From the NCBI GenBank assembly GCA_002118135.1, contig BDIU01000260.1, positions 1 to 58,752 on the forward strand: a DNA stretch of 58,752 nt, written 5' to 3'. Source of the DNA: Trebouxia sp. TZW2008. Lineage: Eukaryota; Chlorophyta; Trebouxiophyceae; Trebouxiales; Trebouxiaceae. A program made the translations under genes and the position numbers. The notes under the pieces are model-generated. The model was given only the letters and a program-made list of their open reading frames with translations, was not told where the DNA came from and did no database searches. Positions within the stretch are counted from its first letter, which is position 1; each line of letters begins with the position of its first letter. Below are positions 19,901 through 31,000 of this stretch, in pieces.

Positions 19901-22215
19901 CTCAGTCTCTGCTTGAATAGCTTGTGCCCAAAGCAGGATGCCAAACACTTGCCGTAACGCGAAGCATGCCGTGCTGAGATGAGTCGTGATCCATTGATGC
20001 CAACTTCCATGAAGCACTTACTATAGTCAAAAGCATGCTGTGCTGGCAAGAGTGCACAATACTATTCGCTCGGTGACGCCAGTGAGGTTTGCCATTTTCC
20101 ATGGGTCATCTCACCGCTGCTGACATTTGTCCTCCGCCAACGAATTCAGATGTGACAAGCGTGCGATGCATGCAGAAATTCGCAGCTTATAACTGGTTTG
20201 GCCATGTCACTGTTGTCTTGTGGGGATTTCAATGGCTACACTTGTGGTACTTGTTGTACTTCATCAGCAGCGCAAGGCAGCAGTGAATATTCATCACAGA
20301 TTTGGGCAAGATATATGTCAAAAGCGTTGGCCGCACTGATGCTGGAGTCGTCAGCACCTTTGACATATATCTTGCCTGATATCTGTGATGTGATCACCAA
20401 TGCTGCCTTGCACTGATGACGAATCACAACAAGCATCACAAGTGTAGCCAATCAGTGTGACGACACAACAATACCATGGCGAAAGCGGTTCATGGTCGCA
20501 ACGTTCTGCATACACCAAACGCTCACCACATCTGAAATTGTTGGCGGAAGACAAGTGTCAGCAGCGCCCAGGAAATCTCAAAAACAGGAAAATTGTGCGG
20601 CTAAGCCTAGTGTGTAATATACAGCCGAAGCTGCTGCACTGCCCAGGCAATTCAACAGACTGATGAGACCAAGGCAGGCAACTCACGCCTCAGCACTCTC
20701 ATGCTATGCATGCTGCATTGTCCAGCAGTGCAACACTGGCAGTAAGCCCGCTCAACTTCAGGACATCCTCAATGTAGCGACAATGCAGCTAGAAACTCAT
20801 CGCTACATACACTCTTGACTGCACTGGTACCTCTGATTCAGAACAACTTGATGTAGCGACAGTTGTCTTGGTCATCAAAGCAAGTCAGTTGATCCTCATT
20901 AACCTTTATGTGTCAATGCAGCCGAAAGGGGCGCCATGGTCTACCCAAGGCCTCTTGAACACGCCTAATGGCGTAGACTTCTTCTTTTCTGTTGTCTTTT
21001 CTTTGTTCAATGCTGCTTTGCATGTGTACCTGCAGATAACTCAGACTGCTGAAATGCGGAGGCGGCTGGCTGGAGACAACAGGCTCTTTGTGTGTTCCGT
21101 TGATCCAGGGTTGGTCGTCACGAATGTTGTGCGCAGCACTCCAGGGTGGATTCAGTGGCTTTACCACAAAACCTTGATATGCCTGCTGGCCACTCCAAAA
21201 GAAGGTACTCACAACACCACTTGCAACATGCAGAATCATGTTTGCAGAGCACTACTGACAGAACTTGTTTCTTTTTGGTTGCACACGCTGTTGGGGACAA
21301 GGCCTGTGCGCTTTGCCCATCAGAAGTGTCAGCCATCTTGAACCTTATGCCACAGAATCCTTGTTGGGCTAGAGTCAGCATCTCTTCTGGCGGGGTAAGC
21401 ACTGTATTTCCACATTACACGTGCCCAGTGCAGGCACATTGATTGACACAATATCCATTGCATCACATTCCCTTGTGGATTACTGTCTTCATGTTGCATT
21501 GTCCATCGGCCATTGTTGACGGGCAACTCGCATTTACTTGGAAACAGCAATCCTGTTGGAGGGTATGATGCTTGTCAGCCTTGCGTGCCTGGGCCTCTGA
21601 CACGCTTCCTATCAGCTGTTTGATGGACCTGCTAATCATGTGAGCATGCTTCTAGATCTTGATGGTCTAGGCATTGCTGTTGTGAGTTGCGCCTGCCATA
21701 GTCAATATCACCAGCTACAGAATACTCATGGCATGTTTTGCAAGCAATGTTGTCAGCACTGGCGCTGTGCAAAATCTGTCTATGGTCACCAGCTACTGCC
21801 CAAACATGCATTGCTTGATCAGCAACATCCTGATCAGTGCTTCTTTGTGCTGTGCATGCGCCAAGTTTTCAGTTCATTATACCATAAGCAAGCACAGAAA
21901 TAATGGGTGCAGCTTGAGTCAGTCATGCATTTGGGCGCCAGGTACAACATGAATGTGCCTTGTTTGATAGGCAGCTGTCTGATTGCTGCTGTTTTGTGTC
22001 GTGCAGGTGCTAGGTCTTCAGTCCATTGCGCCACATGCAAGCACATCATCAATGAACGCAGCCCCAGTCAGTTCTATGTCAATTTCGACTGTACCCCAAT
22101 CAAGCCCAAGGCGAGGTTCCTGGATGCTGATGCTGGCAAATGGCTTTGGCAGTGGTCAGCTCAGACAACAGATCTACCCAAAGAGCTGGATCTCCCTGAA
22201 CGACATGCTGATTGA
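16914..22215 (+). CDS. Retinol-dehydrogenase-like short-chain dehydrogenase
   Basis: Exons 16914-17125, 17240-17289, 17379-17591, 17864-17979, 18977-19111, 21036-21204, about 21324-21394 and about 22072-22215. The cofactor motif TGPTSGIG is split across exons 1 and 2. LACRD, LDVSS, LVNNAGIF and RVVNVASK follow, then the catalytic YSHSK (Tyr-x3-Lys) at the end of exon 5 and DPGLVVTNVVR in exon 6. The C-terminal exons (FYVNFDCTPIKPKARFLDAD) have family-typical content, but the exon 7 acceptor is uncertain. The family (RDH11-14/WWOX-like SDR) reduces or oxidises lipid-type alcohols, aldehydes or ketones with NADP(H). Intron 4 holds a 122-bp array made from exon 5. Intron 5 (1.9 kb) starts with a MITE placed in the splice donor and contains a long foldback. 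Total length is about 390 residues. Confidence 0.87.
18330..19022 (+). repeat. Six-copy 122-bp tandem array derived from SDR exon 5
   Basis: The word gcaggagcggcc recurs at 18363, 18485, 18607, 18729, 18851 and 18973, an exact 122-base period. Each unit contains a splice acceptor (gcag), the first codons of exon 5 (ERPARVVNVASK) and then an unrelated tail ending in STCH and a stop. Only the last copy continues into the true exon (TCTLNMQDPLLSRP). Copy 1 is the most diverged, and a still older partial copy precedes it from about 18330. The inner copies are nearly identical, which points to recent expansion or homogenisation. Confidence 0.95.
19113..19403. mobile_element. MITE with 27-bp terminal inverted repeats, in a splice donor
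   Basis: The left end taccgtacgttctcgaac and the reverse complement of the right end taccgtacgtcctcaaat match over about 27 bases. TA at both ends fits a Tc1/mariner-type target duplication. The interior has TGCGCAAA and TTGGCCA repeats and no ORF. The left end coincides with the exon 5 donor: CAG/gtaccg. Removing the element with one TA leaves CAG/gtatgt. Confidence 0.85.
20110..20571. repeat. Long inverted repeat (foldback) in SDR intron 5
   Basis: The left arm (about 20110-20331) and the reverse complement of the right arm (about 20350-20571) align along their whole length. Shared bl​ocks include cgctgctgaca, ccgccaac, ttcagatgtg, tgcagaa, ggctacacttgtg, gcaaggcagca, atcacaga and gcaagatatatgtcaaa. 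Arms are about 220 bases at roughly 80% identity by eye, with a loop of about 20 bases. A spliced or nascent intron transcript would form a long hairpin. Confidence 0.85.
20757..20876. repeat. Diverged copy of the 25997 MITE family
   Basis: It shares ggacatcctcaatgta-type words, 'ctctgattcagaacaactt' and 'gatgtagcgaca' with the elements at 25997 and 50317. The terminal inverted repeats are not clear here. Confidence 0.45.
20928..21000 (+). repeat. Dispersed repeat copy (GGCGTAGACTTCTTCTTTT type)
   Basis: The words ggcgccatggtctaccc, cctcttgaacacgcc and ggcgtagacttcttctttt recur with few changes at 56785-57050 and, as a shorter piece, at 50600-50645. Its nature (SINE or MITE end) is not known. 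Confidence 0.5.
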
Positions 22216-23297
22216 CTTGAAGACCGCAATCCTTACAAAAATAGGCATTGATTTGACAGAATAATTATTTTGCAGGATGTCAATAATGCATCCGCTCTCT
22301 GACAATGTAATTGTTGCAAGCTTGACTGTAGTTGTTGCGTCCTGAGTAAACGGATGTGCCTAACAAAATTTGTTGCTGTTCCTGTTCAGAGGGTTGTGAG
22401 GTGGCACGCAAGCATGACTGTCACGTGATTTGAAGGCTGGCCCAGACCTTGCTTGGCGTGTAAGTAATTTACTGTCGCAGTGATACATTGACTTTCACAG
22501 TGATGTTCCAGCGTCATGCATGGGCAGCTTGGTGGAGTGCGTCTGGTACAGCTTAGTCATAGTAGCCTGCCTTCGGTCTGTTGGGATTGCTCTTTGTATG
22601 CTGTGTTGACTGATGTTCAAGGAATTGCATGTTGCTCTGCACAGTCCAGATCTCTGGAGCATCAGTCAGCACTACACAGAGAGAACAGCTGCAACTGACT
22701 GAAGGCATTCTGCTATGGCTGTGCTGCAACAGCGACCCTTCGCCAATCTAGCGCTGTCATCACTGCTGCAACACAGGCTTTTGGTATGCCAACCTCCTCA
22801 GCTGTTACTGTCTGACTGTCTGTCTGAAGTTCTCTGCATTGGTAACTGAGTATACACTGACATTTGAGAGCGCTGCTGCAGCAAAAAAGCTGTTTCCTCT
22901 GTTGCAAATGATTTACGAGCTGGACAAATTAGCAAAAGCACCAGGTCATCCAGATATAACCCAGGGTGCCTGCCTTTCAGTACCTCATCTGTTCTCTCGA
23001 AACACGTCTCTGCTGTGGCTCTGTGCTGTGGCTCTAACACTGGCGCCAAGACCAGGCAAATCCGTCTTTTGAAGTCTCCTCATAATGCAGGGGCTTGTTT
23101 CTGGACAGTCTTCTTCTTGCCGTTTCATCTGCTCGCGGAAGGTTGTTGAGTCACTTGCTGTCAACATCGCAAGCGTCGCCTCTTCAGAGTCTGCTCCTGT
23201 TGTTGTTGAGGCGTCTTGAGGCAGCGTGGAGATTTCTCGGAGCATCAGCATCTACCTGTAGTTTCCTTGGGACGTCAAGTCGCTTATACGGACGTCG
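22216..23297. other. Intergenic region, no supported gene
   Basis: About 1.1 kb between the SDR stop and the next ATG. It holds the SDR 3' UTR. A minus-strand open frame of 89 codons at 22985-23251 is noted, but I could not connect it to further exons. Confidence 0.35.
22306..22310 (+). terminator. Candidate polyadenylation signal TGTAA of the SDR gene
   Basis: TGTAA lies 91 bases after the stop codon at 22215, a distance normal for green-algal 3' UTRs of short length. Confidence 0.45.
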
Positions 23298-24362
23298 ATG
23301 GCGGAGTTCCTCCCTGCAGACCACTGGAAGCCGGAGGTCAGCAGCAGAAAGCACACACGTCCACCTCCCACGAAAGAAGCCAGCTGGGACTTTTTGCGAG
23401 GAGCCGGGCCGTCTGCACCTGAGGTGCGAGTCCTTTCAAGGCTTGCTGAAGTTATCTTACAGCTGCTCCAGACTCAACAAGGCATACGCATACTTCCTTT
23501 TAGGGTCACGAGCTCACGACTACCAGCAAGGCAGCTTTCAAACCGGGTTGGAAAGAGACCAGGAAGGAAAGCAAGATTCAGCCCTCAAAAGAACGCTTGG
23601 CTTATGAGCGCGCTCAGGTGCTCACAACTTCCACTTTGCTTGCATTTGGCATCTGGCAAGGTGACCTTGAAGGGAACAGGATGATGGAGGTTCAGCAGCT
23701 AACCATACAAGCTGTCTTGTCACGTCTTCTTGTTGTGCAGGAAGCCAAACATCAGGTACATACAGAGGAGAGGAGGCGCTTTCTTGAGGACAAGTAGGTG
23801 CCTTGGTTTTGCTGGAGGGCACCCATGCCGTGTTGCATGCAGAGCATGATGCGTGCTGTCATTGCTGACCATTTACTGATGCACATAGCCTGCACAGCCT
23901 TGCACACCGCTGACGCGTCCCACAGTGGTTGTCCACAGCGTATCACACCACATAGCATCTGCATCACATACCCATGACCACAGTCTTCACCACATCAGCA
24001 TTGCAGAGTCCACAATACATCAGGCCCATTGTGATAGCCTGTTGCCGCTCGACAGGGGCCACTACAACGGGTTCAATCCCATGACTGGAGAAGAGCTTCG
24101 CGCACCTGTGCCACATGCCCACCATATTCCCATCATAGCCCCTGCAAATGCCGACCATGACCCCTTGTTACAGTACGGTAATCAGGCCGCTGATAGGGCA
24201 ACCATCATGACATGGAAGCAGCCTAGACCATCACCAGTAAAGCCTGATGGATTGCATCAGAGAGATGTGCACACGGAGCACATACAGGACATGCGTAAGG
24301 GCAGGATCAAGTCTGAAGGGCTGACCCATGTCAAGTCTACGTCAGTTGGAGACCTGATCTGA
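23298..24362 (+). CDS. Unknown small basic protein, four exons
   Basis: Exons 23298-23423, 23504-23617, 23741-23793 and 24056-24362 join in phase to 199 codons plus stop. I do not recognise the family. Visible features are an N-terminal Trp-containing segment (DHWKPEV, ASWDFLRG), a charged helix-like middle (PSKERLAYERAQEAKHQVH, EERRRFLEDK), then GHYNGFNPMTGEEL and a His-rich stretch (PHAHHIPI). The tail reads QYGNQAADRATIMTWKQP and is basic. There is no signal peptide or membrane segment. The style, short repeated-looking Trp/Pro motifs and charged helices, resembles structural or microtubule-associated small proteins. That is an impression only. The last acceptor (after ccgctcgacag) was chosen because it restores frame; two others further upstream would also be in phase. 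Confidence 0.62.
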
Positions 24363-25047
24363 TGATTGGGGCATAGTGCAAGAATGTGTCGCTGTGTGCA
24401 AGGAGCAGGGGAGGCGTTGTGTGTGGAGCTGGCAAGCTTTACCTTTTATTATCAAAGTGTCTTGCATGACGGTCATGGAGGGTGATTCAAGTCAAGAATC
24501 AGTCAGGTGCCCGCTTGTGTAGTGTACAGTGTGTGTCATTGGGTATACAGGTGCAGGACCATGCAGGGCTCCCTTTCTACGTATTTCTGGCCAATGCTTG
24601 TGCTGGGGTGTTTGACTAAGTCCAAGTTTGTGGTTGACGACACCTGAGTCAGACATTGTGTACAGTCAATGTTGTTCGTTCTGCATGTGTTGTTGCAGCT
24701 GAAACCCCGAGCTAATAAGCATATCTTGTGCAGCTGCAACATTTATGCGCTATGATTATGATCAGGAGCGTCAAAGTCTGCAGTGCTGATATGACTATTT
24801 AGTAGGCCGTATGTTGACAGCCTTGATACTAGCACTATAGTGCTGAGGCACTTACTCGCATCACTTATATTCACTGCAAGAAGCCACATAGCACATGATG
24901 TATTGATGCAGCCGCCATCCAATTGCAATTGTTGGTGTGTTCGAATTCGAGCTCGGAATTGAAGCTCAGTGTATTACTGAATGAGCAAGCAGACTCTGTT
25001 GCATGCAAAGCACAGACCACAGTGTGTCACGCAAGACCAGTCAGTGT
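24363..25047. other. Convergent 3' regions, no gene seen
   Basis: About 690 bases between the stops of the plus-strand unknown gene and the minus-strand AsnRS. Only short unsupported ORFs. Confidence 0.4.
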
Positions 25048-28000
25048 TCAGAAGTCGCAATGCCCTGGATATCGTGGGAACGGAATCACATCACGTATAT
25101 TCTCAATACCAGTGCTGAACTGCACCAATCTCTCAAAGCCTAGTCCAAAGCCAGCATGTGGCACAGAGCCGTATCTTCTGAGGTCTAGATACCACCAATA
25201 ATCCTTGGGATCAAGCCCAAGTTGAGCTAAGCGAGTCTCTAGAACCTGCAGCAGCGTGGAAGGCCTGAGCATCGCTATATAGTCATAACTGCTAGCAGTG
25301 GTTCTACCTTCTAGCATATGTTGCTAGGTGGGATGCATGCCTTGATACCCAAGATACTGTTGAACAAAGGACTCACTGGCAGTCGCTCTTCCCTTTGACG
25401 GCCACCAATCAGCTCTCCAACTCTGCGAACTAGCAGGTCCATAGCAACACTGTTTGCATGTATCCCATGGACAACATCTTCAGGATAGCTGATTTCTTTC
25501 ATGTTTGGTGAAAGGGCCCAGCATTTGCTTCAACCAGCGTAAGCAAATGGGCAGCATGCTATTTGAGAGAAGACTCACTGGCAGTCGCTCTTCTCTTTGG
25601 CTGCCGCCAATCAGCTCCCCAACTCTGGGGACTAGCAGGTCCATGGCCGCAACTGTCCTGTCATCTGGGTTCAGCCGCATGTAAAACGCCTGCGAAACAA
25701 GCAGAGAAGACCTGCTTGATTGCAAAACTAGGGCGCAAAGGAGCTGTTGCACATGTTACACATTGTTTGTACTTCCTGCATGTTGAGCATGCACACAAGC
25801 ACAGACAAATGCACACAAGCAGATGGCAGACAGATGTGCAGATTAAAGCAAATGTCACGCATGCGTGCCTGGCCTGCTTCTACTTCCAGAGGCTCCAATC
25901 ATGATATGGAATGGCACTGACCATTCTTGTTCTTATCTTCATGTGTTTTGATCACAACGCCAGCCAAGCACACGCAGCAAAGCAGTGGAAAGCAGCTACA
26001 GTACACTCTTGTTGTCAGGACACTCAATGTAAGGACAATCTCAATGTAAGGACAGTGACTGCAGTGGTCCCTCTGAGTAAGGTCAACTTGATGTAAGGAC
26101 ATATTTCTTGGTAACCAGAGCAGTCGTTACAACAAGAGTTTACTGTAAACTCCATACAGGCAGCCAATCTTGCCTTGATGATTTGCTGAGTGAGCACCCA
26201 CCTTGATGTCCTTGGGGTAATTGCTCACAAATAGTGGCGTGTTGCCAAACTCCTTTTCTGACAGATACCGCACAACAGACATGATAAAGCTGAAAGACGC
26301 AGTTCGGCAGCCAGTCCTGCTCATTATGAGCGATCATTGGTCACTTCATTCACCTTGATTTCCTTAGGGTAGTTGGTCACAAACAGCGGCGTGTTGCCAA
26401 ATTCCTTTTCTGATAGGTAGCGCTCGTGCTCTGACTGCAGGTCTGCTCCCCACTTGACTGGATACTCAAACTTGGTTTTGGCCTTTTGCAGCAGCTCAAT
26501 CGCGTCTGTGTAGTCCAAACGCGCAAAGGGCTTGTCTACGATGTCCTGCAAACAGACAGTGGAGGTGCAAATGGTTCCCTTGACTGGGTAGTCAAACCTG
26601 ACTGTGGCCTTTTGCAGCAGCTCAACAGCGTCTGTGTAGTCCAGACGCGTAAAGGGTTTGTCTTCAACGTCCTGCAAGAACAAGATGGGCCATTTGCAAA
26701 ACTTGAAGAGCCACGTTCAAGGGAAAGGAGTACAACTGCTCCACTTGACTGGGTAGTCAAACTTGACTTTGGCCTTTTACAGCAGCTCAACAGCGTCTGT
26801 GCAGTCCAGACGTGCAAAGGGCTTATCTACCGTGTCCTGCAAACAGACAGTGAGGCCAATCGATATTGCAGAGCCATGTTCAGGGCAGAGGGGTGCAATT
26901 GCCCTCACTTGACTGGGGCGTCAAACTTGACTTTGACTTTTTGTAGCAGCTTAACAGCGTCTGTGTAGTCCAGTGCAAAGGGCTTGTCTACAATGCCCAG
27001 CAGACAGACAGTCAGCCGCTAATGATTACGCAGAGCCCTGAAACAGGGCCAAGGGGTTCAAGAGCCCCAGATCTTGGACTGTTCTGAAGCCAAGAGACAT
27101 GCACAACTTTACTTCTGGTCAAGTTACTTGGCTAATTTATTCAGACATCATTTGCATTGAGGCAGGCACAGAGGTATACTGCAATGCGCTTCAATGAGCT
27201 CGATTCTGCTGATGCTAACTTGCTCATGTCAGCTACCCTCTCAACAAGTGACACCAAGTCGGATCAGACACGAATGCCGCTTATTCATGAATCTGCTGAA
27301 CAGTTGACACTCAGGCCATCTTCAGAAAGCAATGTATCCCACACAGCTGTCAAAGTTGCCAGCTGATGCTACATGACCACCATTGGTTGCTTCTCAAGCA
27401 GCAGCAATTTTCTTTTTGGGGGCAAACAACAATGCAATAGACTGGCAGCATCACAGGGAGCTAAAGATTCTTACCTGAAGCCGCTGTATCAAGGTCTTGT
27501 CATTCTGCTGTGCAAAGAACTCCAGGTCATCACTGCAGTGCTCCAGAATGTAGTGTATGCAATGCTTCAGATAGGCCTGCAGCACACACAAAACCTCTCT
27601 CAATGCAGTTCAATGCCAGCAATGCTTCTGCAACAAACACAAAAGGTCTGTTACTGCAGTGCTCTATAATGTGGATTAAGCAATGCTTGAAAAAGGCTTG
27701 CAGCAAACACAAGTGGTCCGACAACAAAGACAATCATATGTTGCGCATCCTTGCACAAATGCTAGTTGTGTGCGGCCCTGTGGTTGCAAAGATGGTCTAA
27801 GTTGTGCACGAGTGCCATCACTGCTTCACTCTGTGCCTCAAATGCTGTGATCTGCATTGCGGAATTGATATTCTTACAGTATTACGTTGTTGCAGGACAA
27901 TGCAATGACCATGTTCAGGACAGCATGGAGCAGTCTTGTTAGCAGTTGGTTTGCCTGGCAGTGTGTCTACACCAACAAGTGTCTTCAGCAGCGAATTGTA

Positions 28001-31000
28001 AAGCTTGTGTCAAGAGCTTGACTGTGAGTTGCAAGCAAATGTCAGTGGCTAGCAGTGGGTTGCAAAGCCTGTATCAGAGCTTGCAGTGTTTAGAGATAGG
28101 CTTCTAATGGTAGAGGGCTCATTGACACCTGTCACATTGGAAGCAAAACCGAAACTACCACATTCTCTGGTACAATGTATGCAAGCAACTGCTACACGCC
28201 TCCTTTGACAAGACGACAGATGCAAAAAGCCTGCTTGGCAACTTGCTTGCATTGCAGCTGCTGTACGCTATCAGCAGGTGAGTTGATCAAATGCTTAGTG
28301 CTCCTGACATGGAATTGACCTCTGCATGGTTGGCATCTGCTTTGCCATGTGAGCTTTGAGGCTGATTGCCACAACAGGTGCACCTGATGCGCTCATGAAG
28401 TAGCCAAACATGGTCAAACGAAGCTAGTTGAAGTGACTTCTGTTTTGACAGTCTCTCAAGAAGCATGACACTCAATGACAGAATAATGCCCATGAGACCC
28501 TACAGAAACCGTCACAACAAGGAATATGCTGTTGAGGCTGCACTTGCTGGCTGCATGATGTTTGTCAGGCCATTCATTAACTCAACAACAGCCCTGTCAG
28601 GACATTTTATTGCACAGCCACACAGGCATTGCAAACTTGTCTTCAAGATGCTCAACAGCTTGTTTGTTGCAGGCATCTTTGTATTCAGCAGCGGTGCTGC
28701 TCTGCCAAAGCAAAAATTCAAGCAGGTGCTTGAAGAAGTCAGGTCAGAAATCAAAACGCATGACTGAGCTGTGCCTTTGCACCCCTGGCATGAACTCTGC
28801 AAGCACCTGCCAGCTTCCCACTCTGCCAAAGACATCCACTGCTGCTGATAAACACATTGCAAGCGGCCCAGGCACCAGTATCATGATGTCCATGAGGTGT
28901 TTCATCAAGCATTGCATGATTGCCCCGATGTTGCTCAGCACCTTGCGTGTTGCAGGCACCTTTGTATTGAGCAGTGGTGCTGCTCTGCCAAAGCAAAAAT
29001 TCAAGCAAGTGCTTGAAGAAGCCCAGTCAAAGATCAAAACGCATGACTGAGCTGTGCCTTTGCACCCCTGGCATGAACTCTGCAAGCACCTGCCAGCTTT
29101 CATCTTTGCCAAAGACATCCACTGCTGCTGATAAACACATTGCAAGCAGCCTGCACACCAGTATCATGATGTGTATGCGATTATGCATCAAACATTGCAT
29201 GATTGCCCCGATGTTGCTCAGCAGCTCGCATGTTGCAGGAAACTTGGCATTCAGCAGCGTTGCTGCTCTGCCAAGGCGAACAGGTAAGCGTGTGGTTGAA
29301 GAAGTATGCCTGAACTCAAAATGCATGTCTGAGCTGTGCCTTTGCCCCCCAGGTTTGAACTCTGCAAACAAGTGCTGGCTGTTGTCTCTGCCAAAGACAT
29401 CCACTGCTGCCGCATGACATGTTGCAAGCAATGTGCTCACTGTTGTTATGATGTCCATGAAGTGTCTAATCAAACATTGCATGATTGCCCAGATGTTGCT
29501 CAGCAGCTTGTGCGTTGCACGCAACATTGTTGTCAGTAGCAATGCTGCTCTGCCAAAGCAGGACAGCCAGCAGGTGCTTACAGGGTTCAATCCCGAAATC
29601 AAAAAACATGTCTGAGCAGTGCCTTTGGATCCCAGGCATAAACTCTGCTAGCACTTACTGACTTTCCTTGGTGCCGAAAACCAGCACTGCTGCTACAAAA
29701 CATGCTGCAAGCAACCTGCGCACTGCTTCCATGATGTCCATGAGGTATCAAACCACACATCACGCGATGGCCCTGATGTTGCTCAGCAGCTTGTGAGCTG
29801 CAAGCAATCCTGTGTTTGACAGCAGTGCTGCCCTGCCAAGCAGAAACCAAGCAGGAGATTGCAGTATTTCTGCCAGAGAAGAAAATGCATGTCTGAGCTT
29901 TGCCTTTGCACCCCTGGCATGAACTCTGCAGGCACCTGCCAGCTTTTCGCTCTGTCAGACGCCTCCACCGCTGTCAGAAAACACATTGCATGCAATCTGC
30001 ACACTGCTATCATGATGTCCCCAATGTGACTAATCAAGCATTGCGTGACTGCCCTGTTGCTCAGCAGCACGTGTGTTGCAGGCAGTCCTTTTCCTGCAGC
30101 AGTGCTGCCCTAGCAAAGTGGACCCGCATGCAGGAAATTGCAGAAGTGATGCCTGAGCTCAAAAAGCATGACTGAGCAGTGCCTTTGCACCCAGGCATGA
30201 ACTCTGCAAGCACCTGCCAGCTTTTTGCTCTGCAGAGATCTCAACTGCTTTCAGAAAACCCACTGAATGCAATCCGCACACTGCCATCATGATGTCCCCA
30301 ATGTGACTAATCAAGTATTGCATGACTGCCCTGTTGCTCAGCAGCGTGTGTGTTGCAGGCAGCCCTTTTCCAGCAGCAGTGCTGCCCTGGCAAAGTGAAA
30401 GCGCGAGCAGGAAATTGCAGTGTTGATGCCTGAGACAAGAATGCGTGGCTGAGCAGTGCTTTTGCACCCAGGCATGAACTCTGCAAGCACCTGCCCGGCT
30501 TGCACCATGTCAGACACGTCTTCTGCTGCTACAAAGCACACAACATTTTTTGATCCTGCAGGTGGAGGAGACCCAAGCAAGCAGCTTGCGCACTGCTATC
30601 ATGGTGTTCATGAGGTGTTTACTCAATCACTGTATACCTGCCCCATTCATGCGCAGCAGCACTGTGTTGCAGGCAACTTTGCATTCAGCAGCAGTGCTGC
30701 CCTGCCAAAGCAGAGTATCAAGCAGGAAGTTCAAAAGACATGCCAGCAATCAAAACGCATGTCTGAATGATGCCTTTGCACCCCTGGCATGAATTCTGCA
30801 AGCGCCTGCCAACATGTCTCTTTGCCACAGACATGCACTGCTGCCACAAAACAAGGCGCATGCAACTCACATACTGCTCCCATGATGTTTATGAGGTCTT
30901 TGATCAAATATTGCCTTTCTGCTCTGATGTTACTTAGCAGCTTGTGTGTTGCAAGCAACTTTGCATAAAGCAGCAGTGCTGCTCTGGCAAAGCAAAAAGG

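Noticed and set aside
22985..23251. Minus-strand 89-codon acidic ORF
   Set aside because: No further exons in phase, no known motif, and it lies in the likely promoter of the plus-strand gene at 23298.
25377..25448. AsnRS exon 10 echo as a mutually exclusive exon
   Set aside because: The donor is kept, but no upstream acceptor in the correct phase was found, so I call it an echo, not an exon.
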